NCBI GenBank assembly: GCA_903893625.1
Contig: CAITND010000264.1
Span: 1-38,500, forward strand
Origin: an uncultured Oscillatoriales cyanobacterium
Lineage (GTDB): Bacteria; Cyanobacteriota; Cyanobacteriia; Cyanobacteriales; Microcoleaceae
DNA length: 38,500 nucleotides
Direction of reading: 5' to 3'
Below, in pieces: positions 8,283 to 17,325 of this stretch; the first letter of the stretch is position 1, and each line of letters begins with the position of its first letter. The position numbers were made by a program, and so were the translations under genes. The notes beneath the pieces are model-generated. The model was given only the letters and a program-made list of their open reading frames with translations. It had not been told where the DNA came from and searched no databases.

Positions 8283-8502
8283 TCATGAAATTGAACGGCT
8301 CAGACAAGCAATTTTTGCTACTGTTGCTTCTCCGATTATTGGTTCAATTGAAGATTATACTTGGGAAGCTATTTTTCATTATATTAAAAGTATTCCTGTA
8401 TCTGATCCTGCACTGGGACGAACTAAACTTCTATATGATGCTGTTAATTTGACAACAAAAACAGGTTGGTCACTGATATCTAAACTCATGAGAAAACTAT
8501 GA
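8272..8502 (+). CDS. Short protein, possible truncated restriction endonuclease
   Basis: A 76-residue product from GTG 8272, with GGAG 7 nt before the start, overlapping the XRE gene by 11 nt. The segment SPIIGSIEDYTWEAIF and the later LLYDAVNL..KTGWSL look like the N-terminal part of type II restriction enzymes that follow C-protein genes; I recall similar GWSL-type segments there but could not check. The protein ends abruptly 9 residues after GWSL, and its TGA overlaps the ATG of the GTPase gene. It is either a deleted endonuclease stump or a short protein of unknown role. No methyltransferase gene is present in the window. Confidence 0.45.
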   Translation: MLNDHEIERLRQAIFATVASPIIGSIEDYTWEAIFHYIKSIPVSDPALGRTKLLYDAVNLTTKTGWSLISKLMRKL

Positions 8503-10421
8503 TTAGACTCAAACAATGGCAATGGATAGTATTGATCACGCCGATCACAATCATGGTGATTTTTTTGCTGACGGCGGCGGGAGTCACCATTCATGACTGG
8601 GGAATTAATTGGATTTGGGCGGTATTTACGCTGATATTTTTGGGCTGGCGTTGGTTGTTAGTCAAATGGACTCAACCCCTGGTTAAACAGATGGAAACTG
8701 TCGTTGCTGAAGTCAATCACGAACTAGAATCTTCCTTTGATGAACCGATATCAAAACCGACTGAAAATCAGGCAATTACCCAAGTAGAAACAGCGCTACA
8801 GGACATTTTAAAAGCATCCCAAAATGATCCGCCAATTTGGGAAGACAGTTTAATCTTTTGGAAACGCTGTCAAGATGTGGTGACGATTACTGCTAATATT
8901 TATCATCCTGAAGTCAAATATCCTCTCCTCAGTATTTATATTCCCCAAGCCTATCAATTAATGCGAGGAACAGTTGATGATTTAGATAAATGGATGGAAA
9001 AATTATCTCCGGTATTGAATCAAGTTACCGTTGGACAAGGCTATGAAGCTTATCAAGTTTATCAGAAATTAGAACCCTCTGCGCGTAAACTTTGGCGGGT
9101 GTGGAATTGGGCGCAATGGCTATTAAATCCAACGGTTGCTTTAGCGCGAGTTACCACTCAAAAATCCACCAATCAAGCGACACAACAATTGTTAGTTAAT
9201 TTAGGTCAATCCTTACGAGAATCAGCGTTAAGAAATTTGTGTCGTCAAGCGATTATTCTCTATAGTGGAAATACCTTACCCGTAAAAGAATTTGCGGTTA
9301 CAAATCCTTCCCTTCCTCAAGCTAAAACGCAAACTCTCCGAGAGATTTTAACCAAAACTGAATCCGTTGAAACTTTAAAACAAAAACCTGTTAATTTGCT
9401 GTTAGTCGGACGTACAGGGGCAGGAAAAAGTAGTTTAATTAATACCCTATTTCAAGCGGATAAAGCCCTTGTGGATGTGTTACCCAGTACGGATAAAATT
9501 CAAAATTATCAGTGGCAAATAGAAACGGGAGAAAGCTTGAATTTATGGGATACTCCGGGTTATGAACAGGTGAATCGTCCTGAGTTGCGAGAACAAGTTT
9601 TAGACTATGCAGCCAACGCGGATTTATTATTATTAGTGACCCCGGCTCTTGATCCCGCTTTACAAATGGATGGGGATTTTTTGAAGGAGATTAAACAGCA
9701 GGGGATAGAGTTACCCATTATTACCATTGTTACCCAAGTTGATCGCTTACGTCCGATCCGAGAATGGCAACCTCCTTATGATTGGAAATCGGGAAATCGA
9801 CCCAAGGAAAAAGCAATTCGAGAAGCTACACAATATCGGATTGAACAATTAGGAGAATATTGCAATCGCGTTTTACCGATTGTTACTCAAGATAGTCAAA
9901 CTCAGCGTCAAGCTTGGGGAATCGATGTCTTATCTATTGCCCTTTTAGAAACGATTAATCCCGCTAAACAACTGCGTTTAGCTCGGTTTTTACAAAATCA
10001 AGAAGCCCGGATTTTAGCAACGGCTAAAATTATTGATCATTATACCTTTCAAATGGCAACAACCCAAGGATTAACGACATTATTAAAAAGTCCAATTCTG
10101 AGATTTATTTCGACATTAACAACGGGTTCTCCCACCTTAGCATTATTACTGGCTGAACAAATTCCTGTTGAACAATTACCCATTGTGATTGGGAAATTGC
10201 AGATGGCTTATGACTTGTTTATGTTATTAAATTCAGGGGAATCTGATTCGGTTAATTTTGATTTATTGGTGCTCTGGCCGTTACTCTTAGAAAATCCTAA
10301 TCCACCGGAAAAAAATGCTTGGGCGTTTGGTCATGCGTTAGTGGAATATTGGACACAAAAGCTCACAATTGAACAAATGCAGCAGCGATTTCAATTTTAT
10401 TTAAGGTCTAAAAATTCGTAG
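8499..10421 (+). CDS. Membrane-associated Era/HSR1-type GTPase
   Basis: A 640-residue protein with two N-terminal membrane segments (about 9-28 and 37-56), a long helical region, and a GTPase domain. The P-loop GRTGAGKS is at 304-311, DTPG at 351-354, and TQVD at 412-415 serves as the base-recognition motif. The C-terminal 200 residues are helical. It resembles the GTPase family proteins with Era-like domains found in cyanobacteria, of unknown cellular role. The start overlaps the previous stop (ATGA at 8499-8502), implying translational coupling, which may be an accident of a deletion. A hairpin at 10455-10485 ends the unit. Confidence 0.85.
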   Translation: MIRLKQWQWIVLITPITIMVIFLLTAAGVTIHDWGINWIWAVFTLIFLGWRWLLVKWTQPLVKQMETVVAEVNHELESSFDEPISKPTENQAITQVETALQDILKASQNDPPIWEDSLIFWKRCQDVVTITANIYHPEVKYPLLSIYIPQAYQLMRGTVDDLDKWMEKLSPVLNQVTVGQGYEAYQVYQKLEPSARKLWRVWNWAQWLLNPTVALARVTTQKSTNQATQQLLVNLGQSLRESALRNLCRQAIILYSGNTLPVKEFAVTNPSLPQAKTQTLREILTKTESVETLKQKPVNLLLVGRTGAGKSSLINTLFQADKALVDVLPSTDKIQNYQWQIETGESLNLWDTPGYEQVNRPELREQVLDYAANADLLLLVTPALDPALQMDGDFLKEIKQQGIELPIITIVTQVDRLRPIREWQPPYDWKSGNRPKEKAIREATQYRIEQLGEYCNRVLPIVTQDSQTQRQAWGIDVLSIALLETINPAKQLRLARFLQNQEARILATAKIIDHYTFQMATTQGLTTLLKSPILRFISTLTTGSPTLALLLAEQIPVEQLPIVIGKLQMAYDLFMLLNSGESDSVNFDLLVLWPLLLENPNPPEKNAWAFGHALVEYWTQKLTIEQMQQRFQFYLRSKNS

Positions 10422-10454
10422 TCGGGACAGCTTATAGAGGTATTTCAGATAATT

Positions 10455-10485
10455 ATACCCCTTCTCTTTTGATGAGAGGGGGTAT
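10455..10485. terminator. Hairpin terminator between GTPase and ferredoxin genes
   Basis: The arms are 10455-10466 (ATACCCCTTCTC) and 10474-10485 (GAGAGGGGGTAT), pairing at 11 of 12 positions. The hairpin lies between two convergent genes and could serve both; a T-rich stretch follows on the plus side after a few bases. Confidence 0.6.
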
Positions 10486-10543
10486 GGAGGTTTAATTTTA
10501 GTTCAGCCAACTGTTAATATTCCCTAAAAACTTACAGGTTCCC

Positions 10544-10873
10544 TTAACCCGGATTGGGACTAAAATATTGATCGAACTTATTGGTTTCACCCCGATATTG
10601 ATCGACTTCTGGGAGTGGGTCTTTCTTGCGAGTAAGATTCGGCCATTTTTGAGCATACTCTCGGTTCAATTCTATCCAACGTGATCCCTCCTCCGTTACA
10701 TCAGGAAAAATGGCTGTAATCGGACATTCAGGTTCACACACCCCACAATCAATACACTCATCGGGATTGATGACGAGCATATTTTCACCTTCATAAAAAC
10801 AGTCCACAGGACAAACTTCAACGCAATCTGTGTATTTGCATTTAATACAAGTTTCTGTAACAACGTAAGGCAT
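10544..10873 (-). CDS. fdxA: 7Fe ferredoxin ([3Fe-4S][4Fe-4S])
   Basis: A 109-residue soluble electron carrier. The cysteines sit at 9, 12, 17, 21, 25, 40, 43, 46 and 50, exactly one residue offset from those of Azotobacter ferredoxin I as I recall them. C9, C17 and C50 would hold the 3Fe cluster and C21, C40, C43 and C46 the 4Fe cluster. Motifs are [15 protein letters not shown] and [12 protein letters not shown]. The C-terminal extension (60-109) is typical of the seven-iron class. GGAG lies close to the ATG. It is a single gene between convergent and same-strand neighbours. The partner enzymes are unknown. Confidence 0.93.
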   Translation of the reverse strand: MPYVVTETCIKCKYTDCVEVCPVDCFYEGENMLVINPDECIDCGVCEPECPITAIFPDVTEEGSRWIELNREYAQKWPNLTRKKDPLPEVDQYRGETNKFDQYFSPNPG

Positions 10874-10976
10874 CGCTGTTCTCCTTAAAGATTATTGATT
10901 TTCTGATTCTAAAGCTATCCCAAATCTTGAAATAAAATTTGATTCAAAACTTAACATGATTTTGTTAAAAAACTTA

Positions 10977-11030
10977 AAAATTTATGGTTCATAGCCTCAA
11001 TTTTGGTTTTGACTACGAACCATAAATTTT
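10977..11030 (-). terminator. Terminator of the flippase gene
   Basis: The inverted repeat pairs 10977-10994 with 11013-11030 (14 perfect pairs, then one mismatch and three more pairs), with an 18-nt loop. On the minus strand the stem overlaps the flippase stop codon and is followed by T-rich sequence, as in an intrinsic terminator. Confidence 0.65.
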
Positions 11031-12440
11031 AGACTAAAGGATTAGCTTCACCCAGAAAACGACGACGTTGAAACAAATAAAGAATAGCTAACAATGAACC
11101 GATAATTAAAGCAATTCCGATGGCAGGATTTAAGCCATAAATGATAAAAGAAGGACAAGCAGCTGCGAATAAACTCAGTAAAGCGATCGCCCGAATTTGT
11201 TTACCAATATGAGCATATCCAGTGCCAATCATAATTTGTAATCCTAATAAACACAAGGCAATTTCACTGATTAAGGTAGCGATCGCAGCCCCTGGCCCTC
11301 CGAAACGGGGAATTAAAAACCAATTAATAATTACATTACCTGATGCTGTCCAAAATAAAATATTAGGTAAGCTTTTTTCTTGTCCCGTTGCTTGTAAAAA
11401 CCGTTGAGCTAAGTTGCCAAACATACTAATTCCTAAACTCGGTAACAAAACCGCTAAGGAATAAACTGATCGGAGGAATTCTTGACCATAAATTAAAGGC
11501 AGTAAAATTTGTTGTAAGAATCCAGCTAGAATAACCGCAGGTAAAACCCCAATTAATAAAAGGCGCGTTGCCTTATATAATTGTTCAGGTAAACGACTAG
11601 GATCATTGGCGTGATATTTAGCAAATCGAGTAAAAACAACTTGGAAAATTACACGCGGTAAGGCAAAAAACATCTCCATAACTTTATAGGCTGCACTATA
11701 ATATCCGGCTTCAACTGTTACTCCGATGGCTTGCAACATGACTAAATCAACTTGATAATATAAAATCCATAAAACCCCCGATAAAGCAAAGGGATAAGCC
11801 ATGCGTAATGAATCCCAACCCTCTCTGATCGTAAAAGGTGACCAAACCGGAAGTTTACGATTGAGGTAATACATTAAAATTAAAATATCTAAAAGTCGGA
11901 CAACAACAATACTAATTACCACCAAAATCAAACTTTTTGTGGCATATAATACCCCCAGAGAAATCAGAACTGTAGCGGCACGTTCCAAGGCAACCGATAC
12001 CGTTTCTGTTCTAAACCATCCCATGCCTTTTAACGTTCCCCGTAGGGTCATTTTCATGGCGCGACAAATTTCTGAAAACACCACAATGTAACAAATAATT
12101 AGAGTGTTTTCTTCGTGGTATCCCATCAGTATTGCAATGGGAAATAAGAGGAAAAAAACCGGGATAGAGGTTAGCAATTCTAAGATAATAAACCGGGAGG
12201 TTAATTTTGAGCCAACTTCTGGGTTTGCCGAAACTTCTCGGTTCAAAAGAACGGGTAAACCAAACTGAATTAATAAGGCTAAAATTGCCCCTAATGCAGA
12301 AGTTGATGTAAAAATCCCATACTGTTCTGGCCCTAGAACACGCGCCAAAAGGATATAAAAACAAAGGTTAAACCTAGAGTTGCTTCTCCCAAAAAAACAT
12401 AAAGGTAAGATAGATCTAAGCGAGTCAGCAGGTTTTTCAT
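11029..12440 (-). pseudogene. Wzx-like polysaccharide flippase, frameshifted near the N-terminus
   Basis: The body (11029-12348) encodes about 439 residues of an oligosaccharide flippase (MATE/MviN-like, about 12 membrane segments) that would move lipid-linked sugars across the membrane. Its apparent first residues, ARVLGPEQYGIFTSTSA, belong after a first helix. That helix exists in another frame: ATG at 12440 encodes MKNLLTRLDLSYLYVFLGEA then TLGLTFVF, and hits a stop after reading past 12356. The frames differ by two nt; removing one AT from the ATAT at 12353-12356 restores FVFILLARVLGPE. Hence it is a 2-bp insertion (or 1-bp deletion), either real, phase-variable or a sequencing error. A truncated protein from TTG 12348 would lack the first helix. 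Confidence 0.85.
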
Positions 12441-12614
12441 GGAAATTTACTCAAAAGGAAGTAACGGAATACAAGGGTGTACAGATTGGCGAAGAATAAT
12501 TTAAAAATTTAAAACCAGTATAATTTAAAAAAACGTCATTTTTGAAAATTAGGTGGGGTATGAGCAAAAAATAATGAGACAATAGTAAATGGGTAAAGCG
12601 ATCAGGCAAAAATT

Positions 12615-14345
12615 ATGCAATCTGTTGATTTAACCACATTAATCGCAAGCTGTTGTGAACTGCGTCAAGATTGGCTTCCGGCGCGGTTAGAACAGGTGTA
12701 TCAACGCGATCGCTTTACGATTTCTTTGGGGTTACGCACCCTCAAGCGTCGAGGCTGGTTAGATATTTCTTGGCATCCCCAAGCTGCTAGAATTTGTATT
12801 GGTGATCCTCCACCTCGTATTCCTGATACCTTTACTTTTAGTGATCAACTCCGTCATCAATTAGGGGGATTAGCATTAGTTGAAATTAAACAAATTGACC
12901 CTTGGGAACGAATTTTAGATCTGCAATTTTCCCATCGTCCAGGGGATGACCCTCTGTGGCATTTGTATGTAGAAATTATGGGAAAATATAGTAATGTTAT
13001 TTTAACCGGATCGGACAATAATATTGTTACGGCTGCCCATCAAGTCAATATACAACAATCGAGTGTGCGACCGATTTTAACGGGTCAACCCTATGAACTT
13101 CCCCCCAAATTAACCGAGCCCATTCCCAGTTTAAATGAACCTCAATCCCGTTGGCAAGAGCGGGTGAGTTTAATTCCCAGTGCCTTAAAACAACAACTGT
13201 TAAAAAACTATCGGGGTTTAAGTTCTGGGTTAGTGTTATCGATGATTCAAGCTGCTGATTTAGATCCAACTCAACCCACTAATACTTTAACGACAGAAGA
13301 CTGGAATCGATTATTTCAAAGTTGGCAAACTTGGTTAAAAACTTTAGAAAAACTAGAATTTTGCCCTTATTATACCGCCAAAGGCTATGATATTATTCCT
13401 TGGAATTCAGAAGCTGTTGCTGAAGTTAAATCAATTCAAATTTTACTCAATACTTATTATACAAATCAATTAAATCAACAGGAATTTCAGCAACTCCGGC
13501 ATCAAGTTAGTCAAAAAATGAATCATGTTTTAACAAAATTGCGGGTTAAAGCGGATCAATTTATTCAACGGTTACAACAATCTGATGAAGCGGATGAGTA
13601 TCGGGCAAAAGCCGATTTATTAATGGCATTTCTGCACGAATGGAAACCGGGTATGAAGGAGATTTTGTTACCCGATTTTGAGACGGGAGAACCTGTTAAA
13701 ATTGCCCTAAATCCAGAGAATAATGCGGTCTGGAACGCTCAAAACTTATATAAACGACATCAAAAGTTAAAACGAGCTAAAATTGCCGTTGAACCCCTGT
13801 TAAATGAAGTCAAAACGGAAATTAACTATTTAGAACAAGTTGAATCAGCGATTAGTTTAGTTGAAACCTATAAAACCGCCGAAGATTTACAAACCTTAGC
13901 CGAAATTCGAGAGGAATTAATTCAACAAGGTTATATTAATATTCATGACTATCGCAGTTCTAATTCTCCCTCATCTATAGAATTCTATCGCTATCAAACT
14001 CCGAATAATTTTGAGGTTTTAATTGGTAGAAATAATCGTCAAAATGATCAATTAACCTTTAAAATTGCAACGGATTATGATTTATGGTTTCATACTCAAG
14101 AAATTCCCGGTAGTCATGTATTATTACGGTTAAGTGCGGGACAGGTTGCTGATGATATTGATTTCCAATTTACGGCTAATTTAACGGCCTATTATAGTCG
14201 AGCTAGAAATAGTGAACAAGTTCCGGTTATTTATACCAAACCTAAGCACGTTTATAAACCGAAAGGTGCTAAACCAGGGATGGTTATTTATAAACATGAA
14301 ACCGTAATTTGGGGAAGTCCTCACCAGGCAAAAATTGCGTTGTGA
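12615..14345 (+). CDS. rqcH: Rqc2/NEMF homologue RqcH (NFACT family)
   Basis: A 576-residue NFACT protein of ribosome-associated quality control, which binds stalled 50S subunits with peptidyl-tRNA and adds C-terminal alanine tails. The NFACT-N part (1 to about 300) shows the conserved IMGKYSNVIL (121-130); a central coiled region spans about 310-430; and the C-terminal NFACT-R/DUF814 domain contains LWFHTQEIPGSHVLLR. Length and layout are usual. In older annotation the family is called fibronectin-binding protein FbpA. The conserved Asp-Arg pair expected near residue 97 reads W-E-R here (see findings). The ATG at 12615 has no strong ribosome site. A single gene. Confidence 0.92.
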   Translation: MQSVDLTTLIASCCELRQDWLPARLEQVYQRDRFTISLGLRTLKRRGWLDISWHPQAARICIGDPPPRIPDTFTFSDQLRHQLGGLALVEIKQIDPWERILDLQFSHRPGDDPLWHLYVEIMGKYSNVILTGSDNNIVTAAHQVNIQQSSVRPILTGQPYELPPKLTEPIPSLNEPQSRWQERVSLIPSALKQQLLKNYRGLSSGLVLSMIQAADLDPTQPTNTLTTEDWNRLFQSWQTWLKTLEKLEFCPYYTAKGYDIIPWNSEAVAEVKSIQILLNTYYTNQLNQQEFQQLRHQVSQKMNHVLTKLRVKADQFIQRLQQSDEADEYRAKADLLMAFLHEWKPGMKEILLPDFETGEPVKIALNPENNAVWNAQNLYKRHQKLKRAKIAVEPLLNEVKTEINYLEQVESAISLVETYKTAEDLQTLAEIREELIQQGYINIHDYRSSNSPSSIEFYRYQTPNNFEVLIGRNNRQNDQLTFKIATDYDLWFHTQEIPGSHVLLRLSAGQVADDIDFQFTANLTAYYSRARNSEQVPVIYTKPKHVYKPKGAKPGMVIYKHETVIWGSPHQAKIAL

Positions 14346-14391
14346 TATTAATATTTTTGTGATTGTTTTTAATTGGAGTTTAACCAATTTT

Positions 14392-14622
14392 CTACTTTCT
14401 ACCTTGATAGTAATGGCGTTCTTTATCTATTTCTGAAAAAATCTCATCGAGTTCGGGTTGATTTTGCCACGCTCCAAAAATAGCTTTTAAACGGTTAAGG
14501 CGTTCCGATAAACTTAAAATTGGTACTGTTTTAACTTCAAAAGTAATTTCTACGCCGTCGGGTAGGTCAATATCTTGCAATAATTCAATGGTTTTGCCTC
14601 TTTTTATCCCTTTAACTTGCAT
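14392..14622 (-). CDS. Orphan VapB-type antitoxin
   Basis: A 76-residue protein with the layout of cyanobacterial VapB-like antitoxins: an N-terminal strand region KGIKRGKTIELLQDIDLPDG (4-23) that forms the DNA-binding dimer, then a C-terminal arm with IFGAWQ, ELDEIFSEIDKER and a basic end, which would wrap a PIN toxin. AAGGAT lies 5 nt before the ATG. No toxin gene follows: the next 46 nt lead straight into the convergent end of rqcH. The toxin has been lost or lies elsewhere. The PIN protein at 17326 is in a different operon and is not an obvious partner. Confidence 0.8.
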   Translation of the reverse strand: MQVKGIKRGKTIELLQDIDLPDGVEITFEVKTVPILSLSERLNRLKAIFGAWQNQPELDEIFSEIDKERHYYQGRK

Positions 14623-14655
14623 AGTATCCTTAAAGAGTTTTGTGAGAATATCATT

Positions 14656-15681
14656 TTAATTCAGATAAGCCGATTGACAACTAATCATAATTTCCTGAGT
14701 CCGGGGATAGGATTGTAAATATTGAAGAAATAGTTGAGAATCAAAACTTCTGGGATCTCGCCTTTCTCCTGAACGATCAACCACCGCATGAGTTGTAATT
14801 CTAGCATCAGGAACTCCAGTTTTTGCCACTAACCACGCTAAAGATTGATATTGTGCAGCCGTATAACCACTATGAGAATCAGCATTATTACGACCATCCG
14901 CAGGGGTTTCTAAAGAAACATGATAAGCAAAATTATTTACAGAAGGAGGACGTTTAGGATGGGTTTTAACGGTTTCCGTTCCCGTTGAACTTACAAATAC
15001 AGAATCTCCTGCACCAAACGCTCTTAAATCTGGAGGAACAATATAAACAATATCCCCAGTTAACATAATTAAAGTATGATAACTTGCTTGATTATCCTCG
15101 GAATTTTGGGCGGTTTGGAAAAAATTCACCGCACTATAAACATCCGATACCGTTTCATGTAACACCACAATGGGCGCATTATTCACAGGTTGTCCATTAA
15201 TATCATAAAGAAATCGTTGTCCGTAATTCGTCGGATTTGCTAACGCTTGATATTCATTGGGAGTATAACCCACCCCGCCTTGAAGATTGGCCGTTTGTAC
15301 ATCCGTTGGCCGCCGAAACCGATATAACGTGACCGGATTCACAGCAGGCCCAACTTTCCCACTGGCGGTTGGGTTAGGATCAGGTTGTAATGCACAGGTT
15401 CCAGGGACAGGAACATTATTCACATTCGCCACCATTTCCGGTTGCGGTTGGGTCGCCTGTGGCCGTGGTTCCTCAGCCACCACCAGTTTGACGTTTGGGG
15501 ATGGGGATGGAGAGGGAGAGACGGTTTCAGCGATAACCCGCTCAAATTTTGGCGGAGGAGGCATTTGGCTCCATAATGACATCCCTTGGGCCACAATCCA
15601 ATCTCGATTTTTGAGTCCAACAGTTACTCCAACCCCTAGTAAATACAGGGTTAACAGCAGAATAGGCGTCCATTTTCTCAT
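14656..15681 (-). CDS. N-acetylmuramoyl-L-alanine amidase (Amidase_2), membrane-anchored
   Basis: A 341-residue protein: a signal-anchor helix (7-23), a Pro/Ser-rich linker (40-115, with an SP repeat near 55-61), and an Amidase_2 zinc domain (about 165-325). Probable zinc ligands, by comparison with AmpD, are H175 in VVLHET, H298 in TTHAVVD and D309 in RRDP; a further conserved His is in SYHTLIM (H202). It cleaves the lactyl-amide bond of peptidoglycan in the periplasm. The anchor implies action at the cell envelope. It is separated from the upstream aroB by a terminator, so it is transcribed independently. Confidence is high for class and moderate for ligands. Confidence 0.88.
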   Translation of the reverse strand: MRKWTPILLLTLYLLGVGVTVGLKNRDWIVAQGMSLWSQMPPPPKFERVIAETVSPSPSPSPNVKLVVAEEPRPQATQPQPEMVANVNNVPVPGTCALQPDPNPTASGKVGPAVNPVTLYRFRRPTDVQTANLQGGVGYTPNEYQALANPTNYGQRFLYDINGQPVNNAPIVVLHETVSDVYSAVNFFQTAQNSEDNQASYHTLIMLTGDIVYIVPPDLRAFGAGDSVFVSSTGTETVKTHPKRPPSVNNFAYHVSLETPADGRNNADSHSGYTAAQYQSLAWLVAKTGVPDARITTHAVVDRSGERRDPRSFDSQLFLQYLQSYPRTQEIMISCQSAYLN

Positions 15682-15742
15682 GGGTGAGTTCAGCCAATAT
15701 TGAGTGCAACGTTTTCTAGTTTACTATGATAAAAATCAAGCG

Positions 15743-15772
15743 AAAAAAAATCCACTGGTAATCAGCCAGTGG
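15743..15772 (-). terminator. Rho-independent terminator of aroB
   Basis: On the minus strand CCACTGG (15772-15766) pairs with CCAGTGG (15758-15752) around a 7-nt loop, followed after one base by eight T residues. A textbook intrinsic terminator downstream of aroB. Confidence 0.85.
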
Positions 15773-15889
15773 TGAGGAACGAAACGTGATTTTAGTGTGA
15801 GGAGTTAACTTGCTTATGATTTACAGATTATCGTCAGGAGATGAAGTTAATGTGTCAATTCGATGACAAAGATATGAATTTTTGCAGCC

Positions 15890-16999
15890 TTAAGCCAAAC
15901 AACGAACGGGAGAGCTTTCTAATACTTGACGAATGATATCAGAAGTGACTTGATCTGTCACCATTGCTTCTCCAATGCGAGTTGGTAATACAAATCGCAC
16001 TTTTCCAGCCTTGACTTTTTTATCGGTTTGTAGACTATCCAAAATATCATCAATATTTAATCCAGGGGGGAGTTGGGTCGGTAATCCCGCCTTTTCAATT
16101 AACGCGAATTGTCGTTGATCACTATCTTCATTCCATAATCCTAGTTTAACCGCAATTTGACTTGCGGCTACCATCCCAATTCCTACGGCTTCTCCATGAA
16201 TTACAACGGTATATCCGGTTAAACTTTCTACCGCATGACCAAGGGTATGACCATAATTTAAAATCGCTCTTAACCCCGATTCTTTTTCATCTTGACTAAC
16301 AACATCGGCTTTACTTTGACAAGAACGGGTTAAAATTTCTTGTAATAATCCAGAGTCTAAAGATTGGATATTATCTAATCCTGGGGATTGTTCTAGTTTA
16401 ACAAATAATTCCTCATCCCAAATCACACCATATTTAATCACTTCTGCTATTCCGGCTCTAAATTCTCGTTCAGGAAGGGTTTGCAAAACATCAGGATCAA
16501 TTAATACCAATTTGGGTTGATTAAACGCCCCAATTAAGTTTTTTCCATGAGGATGATTAACGCCTGTTTTCCCCCCAATAGACGCATCTACCATCGCTAA
16601 TAAAGAAGTCGGAACCTGAACTACATTAATCCCCCGTAACCACGTCGCCGCAGCAAATCCGGTCATATCTCCAACAATTCCACCCCCTAACGCAACCATT
16701 GTAGAAGAACGTTCTAGTCGGTGTTTTAACGCCGCATCATAAATCATTTGTAGGGTTTCGGGGGTTTTGTATTCTTCACCTGCTGGAAGGGTACAAATTG
16801 CCACATCAAACCCCACTTGTTCTAAGGAAATACGGGTTCTTTCTCCATAATAATTAAATATTTCTGGGTTAGAAACTAATAGTATTTTTTTGCCTAATTT
16901 TAATGGGGTGATCAATTCCGCCAAGCGATCTAAGTGTCCTGCACCGATGGCAATATTATAGGATAATGAACCTAAATTAACCCGAATCATCGATTCCAT
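15890..16999 (-). CDS. aroB: 3-dehydroquinate synthase
   Basis: A 369-residue enzyme of the shikimate pathway converting DAHP to 3-dehydroquinate with NAD+ and a divalent metal in the cytoplasm. Signatures are the NAD glycine loop GGGIVGD (105-111), [17 protein letters not shown] (130-146) and NLIGAF. Metal ligands, by family alignment, are E186 in AEVIKYG, H251 in NYGHT and H268 in IHGEA. I take the first ATG (16999) because AGGGG lies 6 nt before it. Length is normal. It is divergent from the petL-like gene with a 116-nt shared promoter region, and ends at the terminator 15743-15772. Confidence 0.97.
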   Translation of the reverse strand: MESMIRVNLGSLSYNIAIGAGHLDRLAELITPLKLGKKILLVSNPEIFNYYGERTRISLEQVGFDVAICTLPAGEEYKTPETLQMIYDAALKHRLERSSTMVALGGGIVGDMTGFAAATWLRGINVVQVPTSLLAMVDASIGGKTGVNHPHGKNLIGAFNQPKLVLIDPDVLQTLPEREFRAGIAEVIKYGVIWDEELFVKLEQSPGLDNIQSLDSGLLQEILTRSCQSKADVVSQDEKESGLRAILNYGHTLGHAVESLTGYTVVIHGEAVGIGMVAASQIAVKLGLWNEDSDQRQFALIEKAGLPTQLPPGLNIDDILDSLQTDKKVKAGKVRFVLPTRIGEAMVTDQVTSDIIRQVLESSPVRCLA

Positions 17000-17115
17000 A
17001 TTCTTCCCCTCATTAACTCACCCTTAAAAATTGTATTCTATTTTTTACCCATTAAGGATGATCACGGACGGATCACTCATGATTCAATAGATAGTAATGT
17101 TTATGGAGTTGTGTA

Positions 17116-17220
17116 ATGCTGACAGTGGATGGCGCGATCGCTTACGTTATCATCTATGCGGGTGCTTTAGTAGCAGCAGCCGGAATTATGTTTACCCTGC
17201 GTGCGGTTAAACTCATTTAA
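17116..17220 (+). CDS. petL: Cytochrome b6-f complex subunit PetL-like (34 aa)
   Basis: A very short gene, ATG 17116 to TAA 17220, with an excellent ribosome site (GGAG 7 nt upstream). The 34-residue product is one membrane helix: a short polar start (MLTVDG), a hydrophobic span (about 7-26) and an end FTLRAVKLI. A single helix with a terminal R-(A/S)-(V/I)-K-(L/I)-I is how I remember cyanobacterial PetL, a small stabilising subunit of the b6f complex in thylakoids. Other one-helix photosynthetic subunits cannot be fully excluded. The gene contains a HIP1 site. Confidence 0.6.
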   Translation: MLTVDGAIAYVIIYAGALVAAAGIMFTLRAVKLI

Positions 17221-17231
17221 TCCTACCGTAG

Positions 17232-17300
17232 AGACGCGCCACGGCGCGTCTAAACCCGTTGTTGTGTTTGAGAGTGTTAGAAGAGAGTCCTGAAGGACTC
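17232..17300. repeat. Two dispersed-type palindromes after petL
   Basis: First: a 9-bp perfect repeat AGACGCGCC (17232-17240) / GGCGCGTCT (17243-17251). Second: GAGTCCT (17285-17291) / AGGACTC (17294-17300) with a GA loop. Both resemble short interspersed palindromes common in cyanobacteria and may help terminate petL and the PIN operon, whose ends converge here. Confidence 0.7.
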
Positions 17301-17325
17301 ACTACGAGTTGATTTTTATTAACAA

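Noticed and set aside
12011-12364. 117-codon minus frame starting MFLYPFGAC
   Set aside because: It is the third frame across the flippase gene, with no hydrophobic pattern or ribosome site of its own.
15287-15703. 138-codon plus frame opposite the amidase gene
   Set aside because: Low-complexity Gly/Thr/Ser translation, antisense to a well supported gene.
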